Source: Terriglobia bacterium | GTDB lineage: Bacteria; Acidobacteriota; Terriglobia; Terriglobales; Acidobacteriaceae | Direction of reading: 5' to 3' | NCBI GenBank assembly: GCA_020073385.1 | Contig: JAIQFH010000013.1 | Span: 1-64,000, forward strand | Length of the DNA: 64,000 bases | In this document: positions 36,759 through 46,856 of the stretch, piece by piece | Numbering within the stretch: position 1 is the stretch's first letter | How the letters are laid out: every line of letters begins with the position of its first letter | Made by a program: the position numbers and the translations under genes | The notes under the pieces: generated by a model | What the model was told of the DNA's origin: nothing | Database searches by the model: none | The model's input: only the letters and a program-made list of their open reading frames with translations

Positions 36759-39700
36759 ATGAAACGGCGTTGTCTTCTCTTGGTGTGTACGCTGATCGCT
36801 TTCGCACTCGTCAGCAGTGTTTTTGTGCTCGGCCAAGGTACCGATCTTGGCACCATTCGAGGGACGGTCACGGATTCCAGCGGAGCATTGATCCCCAATG
36901 CCCGAGTGACGATCACCGACCAGGCAACGGGCACCCCCCGACTTACGACCACCAACTCACACGGCGAATACCAGATATTCGGGCTGCCGTCGGGTGTCTA
37001 CAAGGTCACGATCTCAATGCAGGGTATGGCTACCCAGGACATTACCGGGGTGACGCTGACCGGCAGCGACGTCGTCAGTGCGAACGCCGTGCTTAAGGTT
37101 TCTACGGCCAAGGAGGAAGTGATCGTAACCGCCGAGGCGCCCATCATCAACACGGCCGATCAGACGATTACTGCCACGATCTCGAATCGTGAGGTGATCG
37201 ACCTGCCGCGTGACAGCCGGGATGTTTACTCCTTTCTCTACCTAAATCCCAATATCACGCAAGGTACCGACGACGGCACCTACAAATTCCTCGGATTCCA
37301 GAGTTACGGCGCCAATTTCACGCTCGACGGTCAGCGCGCTACGAACACAGTCTTCGGCGAGCCTACTACGAGTCAGCCCTCACTTGAGGCGGTTGCTGAG
37401 GTGAACGTGTTGTCAAACAATTTCAGCGCCGAATATGCGGGAATTTCCAACATCCGAGTGACCACCAAACGTGGCACCTCGGAGTTCCATGGGTCGGTCT
37501 TTTACAACAATAAGAATTCGGCTCTAGCTGCATGGCAGATCCAGGACAAAGAGGGATTAGCGGATTTTGTCCCCAATGACTTCCAGAGCAAATACCCAAC
37601 CCCATATTTCAACTACAACGACGTCGGAGGGTCCTTCGGCGGACCGATTCCGAAGCTCAAGAGAACGTGGTTTTTCACTTCGTACGAGAGAAACTATTCC
37701 CGATCTCCGGTCGGCGTCTCGAACAACAAATTGCCACATCCCACTCTTTGGGGAGGGGATTTCTCGCTGTTAATTGACCCGGAGGTGGTGGCTCCAGATC
37801 CTCAGCCGCTACTTCCGGACGTACCGGCGGGCATAACTCTAACTGCAAACGAGATCGCTAATAATACTTGGGGTGGCCTTGGCCAGCAGTTCGTGAGCAT
37901 CCCTTCGCGCCTAGTGGATTCGAACGTACAGCAGCTAATCGCCCAGTATTTTCCAAAGATCAGTCCCTCGGTGCAGATCAATACCAGCAACGGTAGGATT
38001 CTGCAAAGATTTCAGACGCTGCTTCCTGGCGGCTACACGCGGGATCTAGGGACCTTTCGCGTGGATCACGACTTCAGCGACAAAGACCGCGTTTACGTCG
38101 TCTACGAGGCGCAGGCTCGGGTCGGCACCGGTTCGTCCGTTGTCTCCCCTTTTACGGGACTGGGCCTCACCCAGACTGACACGCGCGACAACACTGTCTC
38201 CGTGTCCTATGTGCGCACGATTCACAACAATCTGATCAACGAAGCGCGCGGCGGATTTAACCGGGAAAACAGGGTCACCCACAGCAATACAACACTTGAG
38301 GGTTTCCTCTCCGGCATCGGCTTCGATTCCAGCGCTATCGCTGCCTATGGGGCAGTGGTCGGTGAAGACCAGCTCAAGACCCATGGACACCCGCAAATCA
38401 GTTATGGGAGCACGTATCAGGGGTTCACCTCAGGGGGAAGAAACACACAACGTGAGCTAAGCCAGTACCCCACTACCTTTGGCGATACGCTGACCTGGGT
38501 TATCAACAACCACAGCCTTAAAATGGGCGCGGACTTCGTCCGTAATGTGGGATGGGATGGCTTCGCATCGGGCCGCGGCAATCCGCGCGGAACTATGACC
38601 TACACGAATCCGACGGCCTGTGCTGGAACGTGTAACGACGCCACAACGGACCCCTTTGCGGAATTCATATTAGGCCTTCCGCCCACCACGACCACCTACA
38701 TCGCCCAGCCACGACCGCCCATGGATGTGCACAACTGGGAGCAAGGCTACTTCTTCCAGGATGACTGGAAGGCGACATCGAAGCTGACCCTGAATCTTGG
38801 ACTGCGGTATGAACTGGTGTCGCCATACGTCGATAAGAATGACATCATGCTCAACTTCGATCCCACATTTAACAACAACACCGGCCGCTTCGTGGTTGGA
38901 TCTGACAAGACGGCTCAATACCTGGACTCTCGATTTACGTCGGGGGTTCTGCTGCCGCTGGTCACGGCTAGCCAATCAGGGCTCGGCATCGGCCGAGGGT
39001 TGGTGCGCACCGACAAGAACAACTTTGCACCCCGCGTCGGCGTCGCTTGGCGGCTGGGAGAAAAATCGGTGGTGCGCGGCGGATACGGTATCAATTTCCC
39101 AACATCCGCAGCCCAAGGCATCCGCGATCCGCTATCCACCAACGCCTTCAATCAGGCATTGCAGAAGAGGAACCTGGGGACACCGATGCAGCCTTGGCCG
39201 ACTCCTCTCTCCGGAGGTGACTACGACAGCAGCTCGTTGAACGGCCTTCCCTCTGTTAATGCTGTACCGGTCACTCTTCACCAGCCTTTGATCCAGCAGT
39301 ACAACGCAACCTTTGAACGCCAAGTCGGGTTCCAGACCGCGGTCCGCTTCTCCTACCTTGGTACAACGTCCCATGGGCTGATTGCCGGAAAGGACTTAAA
39401 CGAACTCAGACCCAACGACACTGGTTGGGACACGACTCAGGACACAACTGGTTCGGGGTATGGAGACGGAGTAACTGCCTGCAATGTTGACGACGGTGAC
39501 TGTCTGCCTTCCCTCGCTGATCTTGCACGGTTGCCCTATCCCAAACTAGGTGATTACCTGATGAGCTTCGGAAACTTTGGCCACAGCCAATCGAATGCTT
39601 TTCAAACTCAGGTTGAGCATCGCTATCGCCAAGGCCTGATGTTCAACGCGTCTTATACCTACCTAGACCAAAAATCCAGTGGTTTGGATTCTGGGAATTC

Positions 39701-40508
39701 CAGCCTTGGCGGTGTCGCTTACGATCCATTCAATCCTGAACGCGACTACGGCACCGATTCCTGGGCACCTCACCATCGGTTTGTGTTCTACGGAATCTAT
39801 GACCTGCCCGTCGGTCGGGGCAGGCAGTTCGGAAGTTCATTTTCCAAGTTGGCCGATGCTGTGATCGGAGGCTGGCAGACCAGCTTCCAGATGTTCGCCA
39901 AAACTGGCACCTCATTTACTCCGTTCTGGACCTGTGACAACTGCGGGAACGGCTCCACTCTTCCCGGGAACATCGCAGTTACATCCGTGACGGCCGTGGG
40001 GGACTTCAGCGACTTCATCACTTACCGGCCGCTGGTTACGGGCAACTACAACCATCAGGTTGGAGACCAGTTGTTCGATCCGAGCGCCTTTGCTGCGCCT
40101 ACCATGGGCTCCGATGTATTTACCAATTCACAGGTGGCCAAGCGGAATATCCTCTTGGGGCCCGGAGCTTGGGGCGTGAATCTTGGCCTGCACAAGGAGT
40201 TTCATCTGGGCGAGCGTGTGGTCGCCAGTCTGGGCGCGGACTTCAACAATCTCTTCAATCACCCCCTCCGTGCCCCGAATGCTGACTTCGCCGGCGGCGG
40301 CGGAACCTTTGCCTACCTCGGTGGGTTCAACATCGGGATAAATCCCAGCACGTTCGCGCCGGAGCTCAAGATGAACGCGGATCGCACTGGTCCTGCTGAT
40401 GATAGGTTCAACCCAAACCCCGATTTCGGACGCGCATTCGAAACCTTCCCGCAGGAGGGTGTTGACAGCCGCCGGACCGTCCGGCTACGGCTGCGGATCA
40501 CCTTCTAG
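36759..40508 (+). CDS. TonB-dependent receptor with N-terminal carboxypeptidase-regulatory-like domain (Oar-like)
   Basis: TDLGTIRGTVTDSSGALIPNARVTITDQATGTPRLTTTNSHGEYQIFGLPSGVYKVTISM; plug/barrel features; C-terminal ...TVRLRLRITF. Confidence 0.9.
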   Translation: MKRRCLLLVCTLIAFALVSSVFVLGQGTDLGTIRGTVTDSSGALIPNARVTITDQATGTPRLTTTNSHGEYQIFGLPSGVYKVTISMQGMATQDITGVTLTGSDVVSANAVLKVSTAKEEVIVTAEAPIINTADQTITATISNREVIDLPRDSRDVYSFLYLNPNITQGTDDGTYKFLGFQSYGANFTLDGQRATNTVFGEPTTSQPSLEAVAEVNVLSNNFSAEYAGISNIRVTTKRGTSEFHGSVFYNNKNSALAAWQIQDKEGLADFVPNDFQSKYPTPYFNYNDVGGSFGGPIPKLKRTWFFTSYERNYSRSPVGVSNNKLPHPTLWGGDFSLLIDPEVVAPDPQPLLPDVPAGITLTANEIANNTWGGLGQQFVSIPSRLVDSNVQQLIAQYFPKISPSVQINTSNGRILQRFQTLLPGGYTRDLGTFRVDHDFSDKDRVYVVYEAQARVGTGSSVVSPFTGLGLTQTDTRDNTVSVSYVRTIHNNLINEARGGFNRENRVTHSNTTLEGFLSGIGFDSSAIAAYGAVVGEDQLKTHGHPQISYGSTYQGFTSGGRNTQRELSQYPTTFGDTLTWVINNHSLKMGADFVRNVGWDGFASGRGNPRGTMTYTNPTACAGTCNDATTDPFAEFILGLPPTTTTYIAQPRPPMDVHNWEQGYFFQDDWKATSKLTLNLGLRYELVSPYVDKNDIMLNFDPTFNNNTGRFVVGSDKTAQYLDSRFTSGVLLPLVTASQSGLGIGRGLVRTDKNNFAPRVGVAWRLGEKSVVRGGYGINFPTSAAQGIRDPLSTNAFNQALQKRNLGTPMQPWPTPLSGGDYDSSSLNGLPSVNAVPVTLHQPLIQQYNATFERQVGFQTAVRFSYLGTTSHGLIAGKDLNELRPNDTGWDTTQDTTGSGYGDGVTACNVDDGDCLPSLADLARLPYPKLGDYLMSFGNFGHSQSNAFQTQVEHRYRQGLMFNASYTYLDQKSSGLDSGNSSLGGVAYDPFNPERDYGTDSWAPHHRFVFYGIYDLPVGRGRQFGSSFSKLADAVIGGWQTSFQMFAKTGTSFTPFWTCDNCGNGSTLPGNIAVTSVTAVGDFSDFITYRPLVTGNYNHQVGDQLFDPSAFAAPTMGSDVFTNSQVAKRNILLGPGAWGVNLGLHKEFHLGERVVASLGADFNNLFNHPLRAPNADFAGGGGTFAYLGGFNIGINPSTFAPELKMNADRTGPADDRFNPNPDFGRAFETFPQEGVDSRRTVRLRLRITF

Positions 40509-40514
40509 CGAATC

Positions 40515-40568
40515 ACAAGTTCTGATAACTTGTCAGCCAGAACAGGATTTGATCCTGTTCTGGCTTTT
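40515..40568 (+). terminator. Tandem hairpins ending in a strong Rho-independent terminator
   Basis: ACAAGTT-CTGAT-AACTTGT (40515-40533), then AGCCAGAACAGGAT-TTG-ATCCTGTTCTGGCT followed by TTT (40535-40568). Confidence 0.8.
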
Positions 40569-40583
40569 GAATTTGCGCATTCG

Positions 40584-42386
40584 ATGCGGAATACTTTCTC
40601 TCATTCCCAACGGAGCCTACAAGTGAGAATCTCCTTGGCACCCGCACTCCTCTGCTTCATGCTCGTCGGACACTCTGCCTGGGCGTCCGATCCATATGAG
40701 GTCACTATTGAGCGCAACGTTCAGGCGAAGATGCGTGATGGCGTGATCCTTCGCGCTGACATTTACCGTCCGAAGGCAGAAGGAAAATTTCCGGTTCTTC
40801 TGCAGCGCACTCCGTACAACAAGGAAGGCGACGACTTTGGTCTGCGCGGGGCCGCGCATGGCTATGTGGTCATCATTCAGGACGTGCGTGGACGGTACTC
40901 TTCTGAGGGCGAATGGTATCCCTTCCGCAACGAGTCGAACGACGGCTATGACACGGTGGAGTGGGCAGCTTCACTGCCCTATTCGAACGAAAAAGTCGGG
41001 ATGTTCGGAGGCTCGTACGTTGGCGCTACTCAGATGTTGGCCGCCATCGCACACCCGCCTCATCTTGCCGGAATATGCCCCGACGTTACCGCCAGCAACT
41101 ATCACGACGGGTGGACCTACCAAGGTGGTGCGTTCGAGCAGTGGTTCAACGAGTCGTGGACATCGGGACTTGCACAAGACACATTGCAGCGTACGGTTCA
41201 GAAGAATACAAACGCGCTGAACGGAATCTGGAAGCTACCGTTATCCGGTTATCCACTCTTCTTTCCAGGTGTCCCAGCAACGGATTCCACCACCGCTCTG
41301 GCGCCCTACTTTCTCGACTGGCTTGCCCATCCGAACTACGACGACTACTGGAAGAAGTGGTCGATCGAAGAACATTTCTCCGACATCAACGTCCCGTCGC
41401 TCACGATCGCGGCCTGGTACGACATTTTCCTGGGAGGATCTCTCCGTAATTATGTGGGATTGAAAGAGCATGCCGCCAGCGAGGCAGCGCGGCACGGCCA
41501 ACGACTGCTGGTCGTTATCGGAGGACACGCTGGCTCCGGCCGCAAGATCGGTGATGTCGACTTCGGTCCCACAGCGAATCTGGAGGTCGACGACCTGATC
41601 CTGCCCTGGTACGACTACCTTTTTAAGAACGTGCAGAACGAGTTCGCCACCGGGAAGTCGGTCAAGATCTTCGTGATGGGCAAGAATGAATGGCGTTCAG
41701 AGGATGACTGGCCGCTCCGCCGCGCCGTCAGCACGAAGTATTTCCTTCACTCCTCCGGAAAGGCCAACACGCTGCGCGGCGATGGCACGCTCGCGACCAG
41801 CGCTCCGCGTTCGGAAACTCCGGACCAGTTCGTCTACGATCCCGCGAACCCGGCTCCCACGATCGGCGGGCCCTTGTGTTGTGACTCCACACATCTGGCT
41901 CCTGGTCCTCGGGATCAGCGGCCCGTCGAGGCTCGCAGTGATGTTCTGGTCTATTCGACTGCTCCCCTGGACCGAGACGTGGAAGTCACCGGTCCCATCA
42001 GCGTTGAACTGTATGTGAAGTCCTCCGCGGTCGACACCGACTTCACAGGCAAACTGGTGGATGTGTGGCCAAATGGTTTCGCCCAGAACTTGACCGAAGG
42101 AATCATACGGGCGCGCTACCGGGGTTCTCAGGAGAAGCCTGAATTAATGAACCCAGGGCAGATCTACAAACTCGAACTCGATCTGTGGGCCACAAGCAAT
42201 GACTTTCGCAAGGGACATATTCTGCGACTCGAGATCAGCAGCAGCAACTTCCCGCGGTTTGACAGGAATTTGAATACCGGCCTGGACGTTGCTCACGCGC
42301 AGGACTTCGTATCAGCCACAAATGCGATTTACCATGACGATCAGCATCCGTCGGTGCTGATCGTGCCGATTGTTCCGGCGGAATAA
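40584..42386 (+). CDS. CocE/NonD family (S15-like alpha/beta) hydrolase, exported
   Basis: KMRDGVILRADIYRPKAEGKFPVLLQRTPYNK; EWAASLPYSNEKVGMFGGSYVGATQML (nucleophile GGSYVG); X-Pro dipeptidyl-peptidase C-terminal-like region; starts 40584 ATG or 40623 GTG. Confidence 0.87.
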   Translation: MRNTFSHSQRSLQVRISLAPALLCFMLVGHSAWASDPYEVTIERNVQAKMRDGVILRADIYRPKAEGKFPVLLQRTPYNKEGDDFGLRGAAHGYVVIIQDVRGRYSSEGEWYPFRNESNDGYDTVEWAASLPYSNEKVGMFGGSYVGATQMLAAIAHPPHLAGICPDVTASNYHDGWTYQGGAFEQWFNESWTSGLAQDTLQRTVQKNTNALNGIWKLPLSGYPLFFPGVPATDSTTALAPYFLDWLAHPNYDDYWKKWSIEEHFSDINVPSLTIAAWYDIFLGGSLRNYVGLKEHAASEAARHGQRLLVVIGGHAGSGRKIGDVDFGPTANLEVDDLILPWYDYLFKNVQNEFATGKSVKIFVMGKNEWRSEDDWPLRRAVSTKYFLHSSGKANTLRGDGTLATSAPRSETPDQFVYDPANPAPTIGGPLCCDSTHLAPGPRDQRPVEARSDVLVYSTAPLDRDVEVTGPISVELYVKSSAVDTDFTGKLVDVWPNGFAQNLTEGIIRARYRGSQEKPELMNPGQIYKLELDLWATSNDFRKGHILRLEISSSNFPRFDRNLNTGLDVAHAQDFVSATNAIYHDDQHPSVLIVPIVPAE

Positions 42387-42495
42387 GATTCTCTGCCATC
42401 TGGTGGTTGGGCGATAGTCGACGAAACTGCGATTATCCCCTTACTTCTGTCTTGACGACCATTGCATTTTCTCATTGCTGCATGCAGGTGTCGCT

Positions 42496-44544
42496 TCACC
42501 AAATCGCAACGCGATCTTCAGGCTTTAGATACAACTTGTCGCTGGGCTTCGCATCGTAGGCCTTGTACCATGCCTCGACATTGCGCACCGTATCGCTTCG
42601 ATATTCTCCCGGCGCATGAGTGTCGGTTTTGATCTGCCGGCGAAGCACGGCTTCGCTCTGGGCTTTCCGCCATCTCTGGGCGAACGCCAGGAAGAATCGC
42701 TGTTCGCCGGTCAGTCCGTTGATGACAACATCGGTTTTGCCTTTCAGCGACAACACATAAGCGTCATGGGCGGTCAGCAGCCCCGCCAGGTCGGCGATAT
42801 TTTCAGTCAGGACCTGCTTGCCATTCACGCAAAGATCTGGGAGAGGGCAGTAGCCGTTGAACTGCGCCACCAGTTTCTCAGCTGCAGCGTGGTATTTGGC
42901 GAGATCCTCGGTCGTCCACCAATTGCCGAGGCGGCCCTGGGTATCGTAAATATCGCCCAGTTCGTCGAAGCTGTGACTGATTTCGTGGGCGATGCCTGCT
43001 CCTGCAGACCCGTAGTTCGAAGCTGCGTCGCCCTGGGAATCGAAAAAGGGCGGCTGCAAGATGCCTGCTGAAAAGGTCTCGGTGTTCGGCGAAAACAGAA
43101 TGACCGCGCCAACGATTTGCGGATCAATCCTCCACTCGTCCGGGTCGGCCGGCTGTTTCAGCTTCGCCAGATTGCGCAAACGATTGAAAGCTTCCGCTCT
43201 TCGCATATTTCCGAAAGCTTCGCCGCGCTTGATCTCCAGCGTCGAATAGTCGATCCAGAGATCAGGGTAGCCGACGCCGATCCGGAGCGCGTTTAGCTTG
43301 GCCAATGCCTTCTGCTTCGTCTGCGGGGACATCCAGGTGAGATTCGAAATTCGGACACGATAAGCTGCGATCAAGTCGCTGACCATCGCCTTGGCTCGCG
43401 CCTTGGCCTCCGGTGGAAAATAACGTTGCGTATAGAGTTGTCCGACGGCCTGTCCCAGAGCGGCATTGGTAGCTGCGATCGCGTCATGGCTCCGGTCTGC
43501 TGCTTGCTCCACGCCCGACAAAACCGTGCCGTAAAAAGCAAAGTGTTCGGCAGCCACGGCTTTGGGCAAGACACTGGCATAGTGTTCGATCAAGTGAAAC
43601 CTGAGATAGTCCTTCCACAGATCGACGCTCTCACTCCCGACTAGCGCAGAGGTTCCGGTCACAGCCGATGGCTGCCACACGATGAATTCTGGTTGTTCCG
43701 CAACCCCAGCTGCTTTGAAATAGGCGTCCCAATCCATGCCCGGCGCCTTGACGCCAAAGTCGGTGCGCTTCCACGGATTGTTTTGCTTGAACACATCAGC
43801 GGCGTCCGCATCCGGGGCGTGGGCTTCAGCGATCTTGATTTCTAGCGTCAAAATACGCTCCGCCCTGGTCTCCACGTCGTCGATGCCCGCCAGTTTCAAC
43901 ATTGCTGCAATGTGCGACCGATACTGCCCGCGCAGCGCTGACATTTTCGGCGACTGGTCGAGGTAATCATCGCGATCCGGCATTGCGAGACCGCCCTGCA
44001 ACAAATGGAAAACGTAGTGCTGCGAATCTGTGAAACTCTGATTCACCCATACGCCAAAAACATGGTCGGCATTGCCGGTCAGCCCGTCTGCCTCGCTATT
44101 CAACGTGGTACCCAGATAAGCTGACAGGGATTTCTTGCTATTGATCGCCGAGATCGCGGACATCTCATCGGCCAGCGGAGTCATTCCCTTGGCCTCGATG
44201 CTACTTTCGTCCATAAAGCTCGCGTAGTAGTCGCCAACCTTCTGGACGACGCTACCTTTGGCGGGCTGGGCCGCAGCGGCCACCTGGACGAGATCGCGGA
44301 CTTGCTGGGTGGTTCTCGCTACCAGTATTGAGCGGGTATCGTAGGTGGCCTGACCTGCAGGGATCACTGCCGTTCTGAGCCAACTCCCATTCGCGTAGTC
44401 GTAGAAGTCGTCCCCGGCTTTGATGGAGCGATCGATGTCTTCTGTGCTGTCCCGCGGACTCGCATTTTGATCGGCAGGAGCCGAGCTCAGTACAAATGTG
44501 TAAGCGAATAGCGAGATCAGCGCCGTAGTGCGAAGAGGAATCAT
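42496..44544 (-). CDS. M13 (neprilysin/PepO-like) family metallopeptidase
   Basis: GAGIAHEISHSFDELGDIYD (HExxH); ENIADLAGLLTAHDAY; RFFLAFAQRWR. Confidence 0.92.
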   Translation of the reverse strand: MIPLRTTALISLFAYTFVLSSAPADQNASPRDSTEDIDRSIKAGDDFYDYANGSWLRTAVIPAGQATYDTRSILVARTTQQVRDLVQVAAAAQPAKGSVVQKVGDYYASFMDESSIEAKGMTPLADEMSAISAINSKKSLSAYLGTTLNSEADGLTGNADHVFGVWVNQSFTDSQHYVFHLLQGGLAMPDRDDYLDQSPKMSALRGQYRSHIAAMLKLAGIDDVETRAERILTLEIKIAEAHAPDADAADVFKQNNPWKRTDFGVKAPGMDWDAYFKAAGVAEQPEFIVWQPSAVTGTSALVGSESVDLWKDYLRFHLIEHYASVLPKAVAAEHFAFYGTVLSGVEQAADRSHDAIAATNAALGQAVGQLYTQRYFPPEAKARAKAMVSDLIAAYRVRISNLTWMSPQTKQKALAKLNALRIGVGYPDLWIDYSTLEIKRGEAFGNMRRAEAFNRLRNLAKLKQPADPDEWRIDPQIVGAVILFSPNTETFSAGILQPPFFDSQGDAASNYGSAGAGIAHEISHSFDELGDIYDTQGRLGNWWTTEDLAKYHAAAEKLVAQFNGYCPLPDLCVNGKQVLTENIADLAGLLTAHDAYVLSLKGKTDVVINGLTGEQRFFLAFAQRWRKAQSEAVLRRQIKTDTHAPGEYRSDTVRNVEAWYKAYDAKPSDKLYLKPEDRVAIW

Positions 44545-44756
44545 GAGAGCCTTTCGCGCAGTCCGAACTGCAGCGTGATTGTCGCACTCGCGGTGATTCA
44601 AAAGTGGACGTTCCCGGACCTCAATTCATTCGCTTTTCGAGATCATGCGGCAAGACAATCATCCGCGATCAAAACGCGAACGCACATCGCATGGGAAGGC
44701 ATGACGCACTGAGCTTGAGATCGGCCTTTTGCTTAGACCATGTTTTCCGATAGGCT

Positions 44757-46856
44757 ATGTCTGCAGAAATGCAGGCCATGCTTCAATCACCGGTTAATCT
44801 AGGGCAAGCTCGTAAAATCGTTCGCCGCTTAGCGAATGTTGTCTGCTTGCTGGCTCTCACTACAACCTCCTGGGCGCAAACTTCTAACCGCTCGCTCCCT
44901 GTGCTGACCCATGCCGACCAGGTTCGGCAACTGAGCCCCGAACAGGCGGCCATGGGATATCCCGTGCACATTCGCGGCGTAGTGACCGACGATGTTCCGG
45001 CGCCGGACTTTTTTGTGCAGGATTCCTCCGCTGGAGTCTATGTCGAGGGTGCGCAACCGGTTCACTTCACCCATCATTTCGGCGATCTGATTGAGGTTGA
45101 GGGAATTACCGGACCGGGAAAATTCGCGCCTGTCGTCATCGAGCAGAGCTCGCGCGCACTCGGCAGAGCACCTCTGCCAAAGTCGCGCACGTATTCGTTC
45201 GACGAGCTGGCCGACGGCCAATTGGATAGTCAGTGGGTGCAGGTTCGAGGGATTGTACGCGCGGTTTCCGTCGACCGGACATCGTGGCGGGAAACGACAC
45301 TTGCCATGCGGATCGCCGCGGGCGGCGGACTGTTGAGCGTTCGCGTCCCAATTTCAGACGAGCAGGATTTTTCATCATGGATCGACAGCGAGGTGCTTCT
45401 CGAAGGAGTGTGCGGAAGCCTGTTCAATGCGCAGCGGCAATTGACCGCCGTGTTGCTCTACGTTCCACGATTGAGCTTCATCACAGTTGCAGCACATGCA
45501 CGCGCTGTGCCTCTTTCTTCGCTCCTAACGTTCAGTCCTGGACCGGGTATGGAGCACAGAGTACGCGTTCGCGGAGTCGTGGGTTACCAGCAACCGGGAA
45601 AGGCTTTGTTCCTGCAGGCAGAAGGCAGGGGGCTACGGGTTCTTACAGAACAGGAGACCAAACTGAATGTCGGCGACCTGGTTGATGCGGTGGGTTTCCC
45701 TGCCATGGGCGAGTCCGCCCCCGTTTTGAAAGATGCCGCGTTCTATCGTTTGGGTTCGCAGGCGCCCGTAGATGCTATTCGTCTAGACATTACCGTCCCG
45801 TGGGAGCGATATGACGGAGCTGTGATCGAAACGGAAGCGACCCTCCTGGGCCGGGACGTGCAAGCGGACGGAGTGCGTTTTCTCCTCCAGCAGGAGCCGG
45901 ATCATATCTTGTTCGATGCAACGTTGTCGCCCGTGGGCTCGGCAATGCCGCTGCTGTCGGTTCCCCTGAACAGTCAGGTCCGCGTGACAGGCATTTGTCT
46001 GGTGCAGAGCGGAGGACTTTGGTCGGTGCCGCAGGCTTTTCGCATGCTGCTGCGCACCCCGCACGATCTGGTGGTTTTACATGCGCCATCCTGGTGGAAC
46101 CTGCGTCATACGCTTTGGGTGCTGGGTGGCACAGTAGGAGTCCTGCTTTTGGTGATGGCGTGGATCGTAGTGCTGGGGCGCAGGCTGCGCGAACAGATGG
46201 AGCTGATCCGGCAGAAGATACGCAGCGGAGGCGTCCTGCAGGAACGCAACCGCATAGCCCGCGAGCTGCACGACAACCTGGAGCAGGAGTTGGCGGGCAT
46301 CACCATGCAGCTTGATCTGGCCGTGGACTGTTTTCAGCAGGCACCGCGAGTGGCGCAGCAGGCTCTGGAAACTGCCCGCAACATGAGCCGGCACAGCATG
46401 CTCGACGCTCGCCGGTCGGTTTGGGATCTTCGCTGCCATTTGCTCGAGGAAGGAGACCTGGTGTCTGCCTTGCGCCAGACGGTGCAACCTGCGGCTTCTC
46501 ACGATCATGTGAAAGTGGACGTGAGTGTCACCGGCGCTCCGGTTCGTTTGCCTGCCTCCATCGAGATGAACCTGCTCCGCATTGGGCAGGAAGCCGTGGC
46601 CAACGCGATCCGGCACGGCGCAGCACGCTCGGTGAAAGCCGTACTGCAGTACGACGAAAATAAAGTCCGCCTCTCCGTCACCGATGACGGGCAAGGCTTC
46701 CGCCCACAAGACACTACGCCGAGCGGACACTTCGGTCTTCTCGATATGCGAGAACGCGCACATTCCATGGGGTCCGTTTTGCAGGTCGAGAGCGAACCGC
46801 AGCGCGGGACCAGAGTCGCGGTGGAGATTCCCGTGAAAGAGCAGGTGACGCGTTGA
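44757..46856 (+). CDS. Sensor histidine kinase (HisKA_3/NarX-type) with N-terminal OB-like modules
   Basis: RNRIARELHDNLEQELAGITMQLDLA; LRIGQEAVANAIRHGAARSVKAVLQYD..VRLSVTDDGQGF; repeated VRGVV/VEGI segments N-terminal to one TM. Confidence 0.88.
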   Translation: MSAEMQAMLQSPVNLGQARKIVRRLANVVCLLALTTTSWAQTSNRSLPVLTHADQVRQLSPEQAAMGYPVHIRGVVTDDVPAPDFFVQDSSAGVYVEGAQPVHFTHHFGDLIEVEGITGPGKFAPVVIEQSSRALGRAPLPKSRTYSFDELADGQLDSQWVQVRGIVRAVSVDRTSWRETTLAMRIAAGGGLLSVRVPISDEQDFSSWIDSEVLLEGVCGSLFNAQRQLTAVLLYVPRLSFITVAAHARAVPLSSLLTFSPGPGMEHRVRVRGVVGYQQPGKALFLQAEGRGLRVLTEQETKLNVGDLVDAVGFPAMGESAPVLKDAAFYRLGSQAPVDAIRLDITVPWERYDGAVIETEATLLGRDVQADGVRFLLQQEPDHILFDATLSPVGSAMPLLSVPLNSQVRVTGICLVQSGGLWSVPQAFRMLLRTPHDLVVLHAPSWWNLRHTLWVLGGTVGVLLLVMAWIVVLGRRLREQMELIRQKIRSGGVLQERNRIARELHDNLEQELAGITMQLDLAVDCFQQAPRVAQQALETARNMSRHSMLDARRSVWDLRCHLLEEGDLVSALRQTVQPAASHDHVKVDVSVTGAPVRLPASIEMNLLRIGQEAVANAIRHGAARSVKAVLQYDENKVRLSVTDDGQGFRPQDTTPSGHFGLLDMRERAHSMGSVLQVESEPQRGTRVAVEIPVKEQVTR

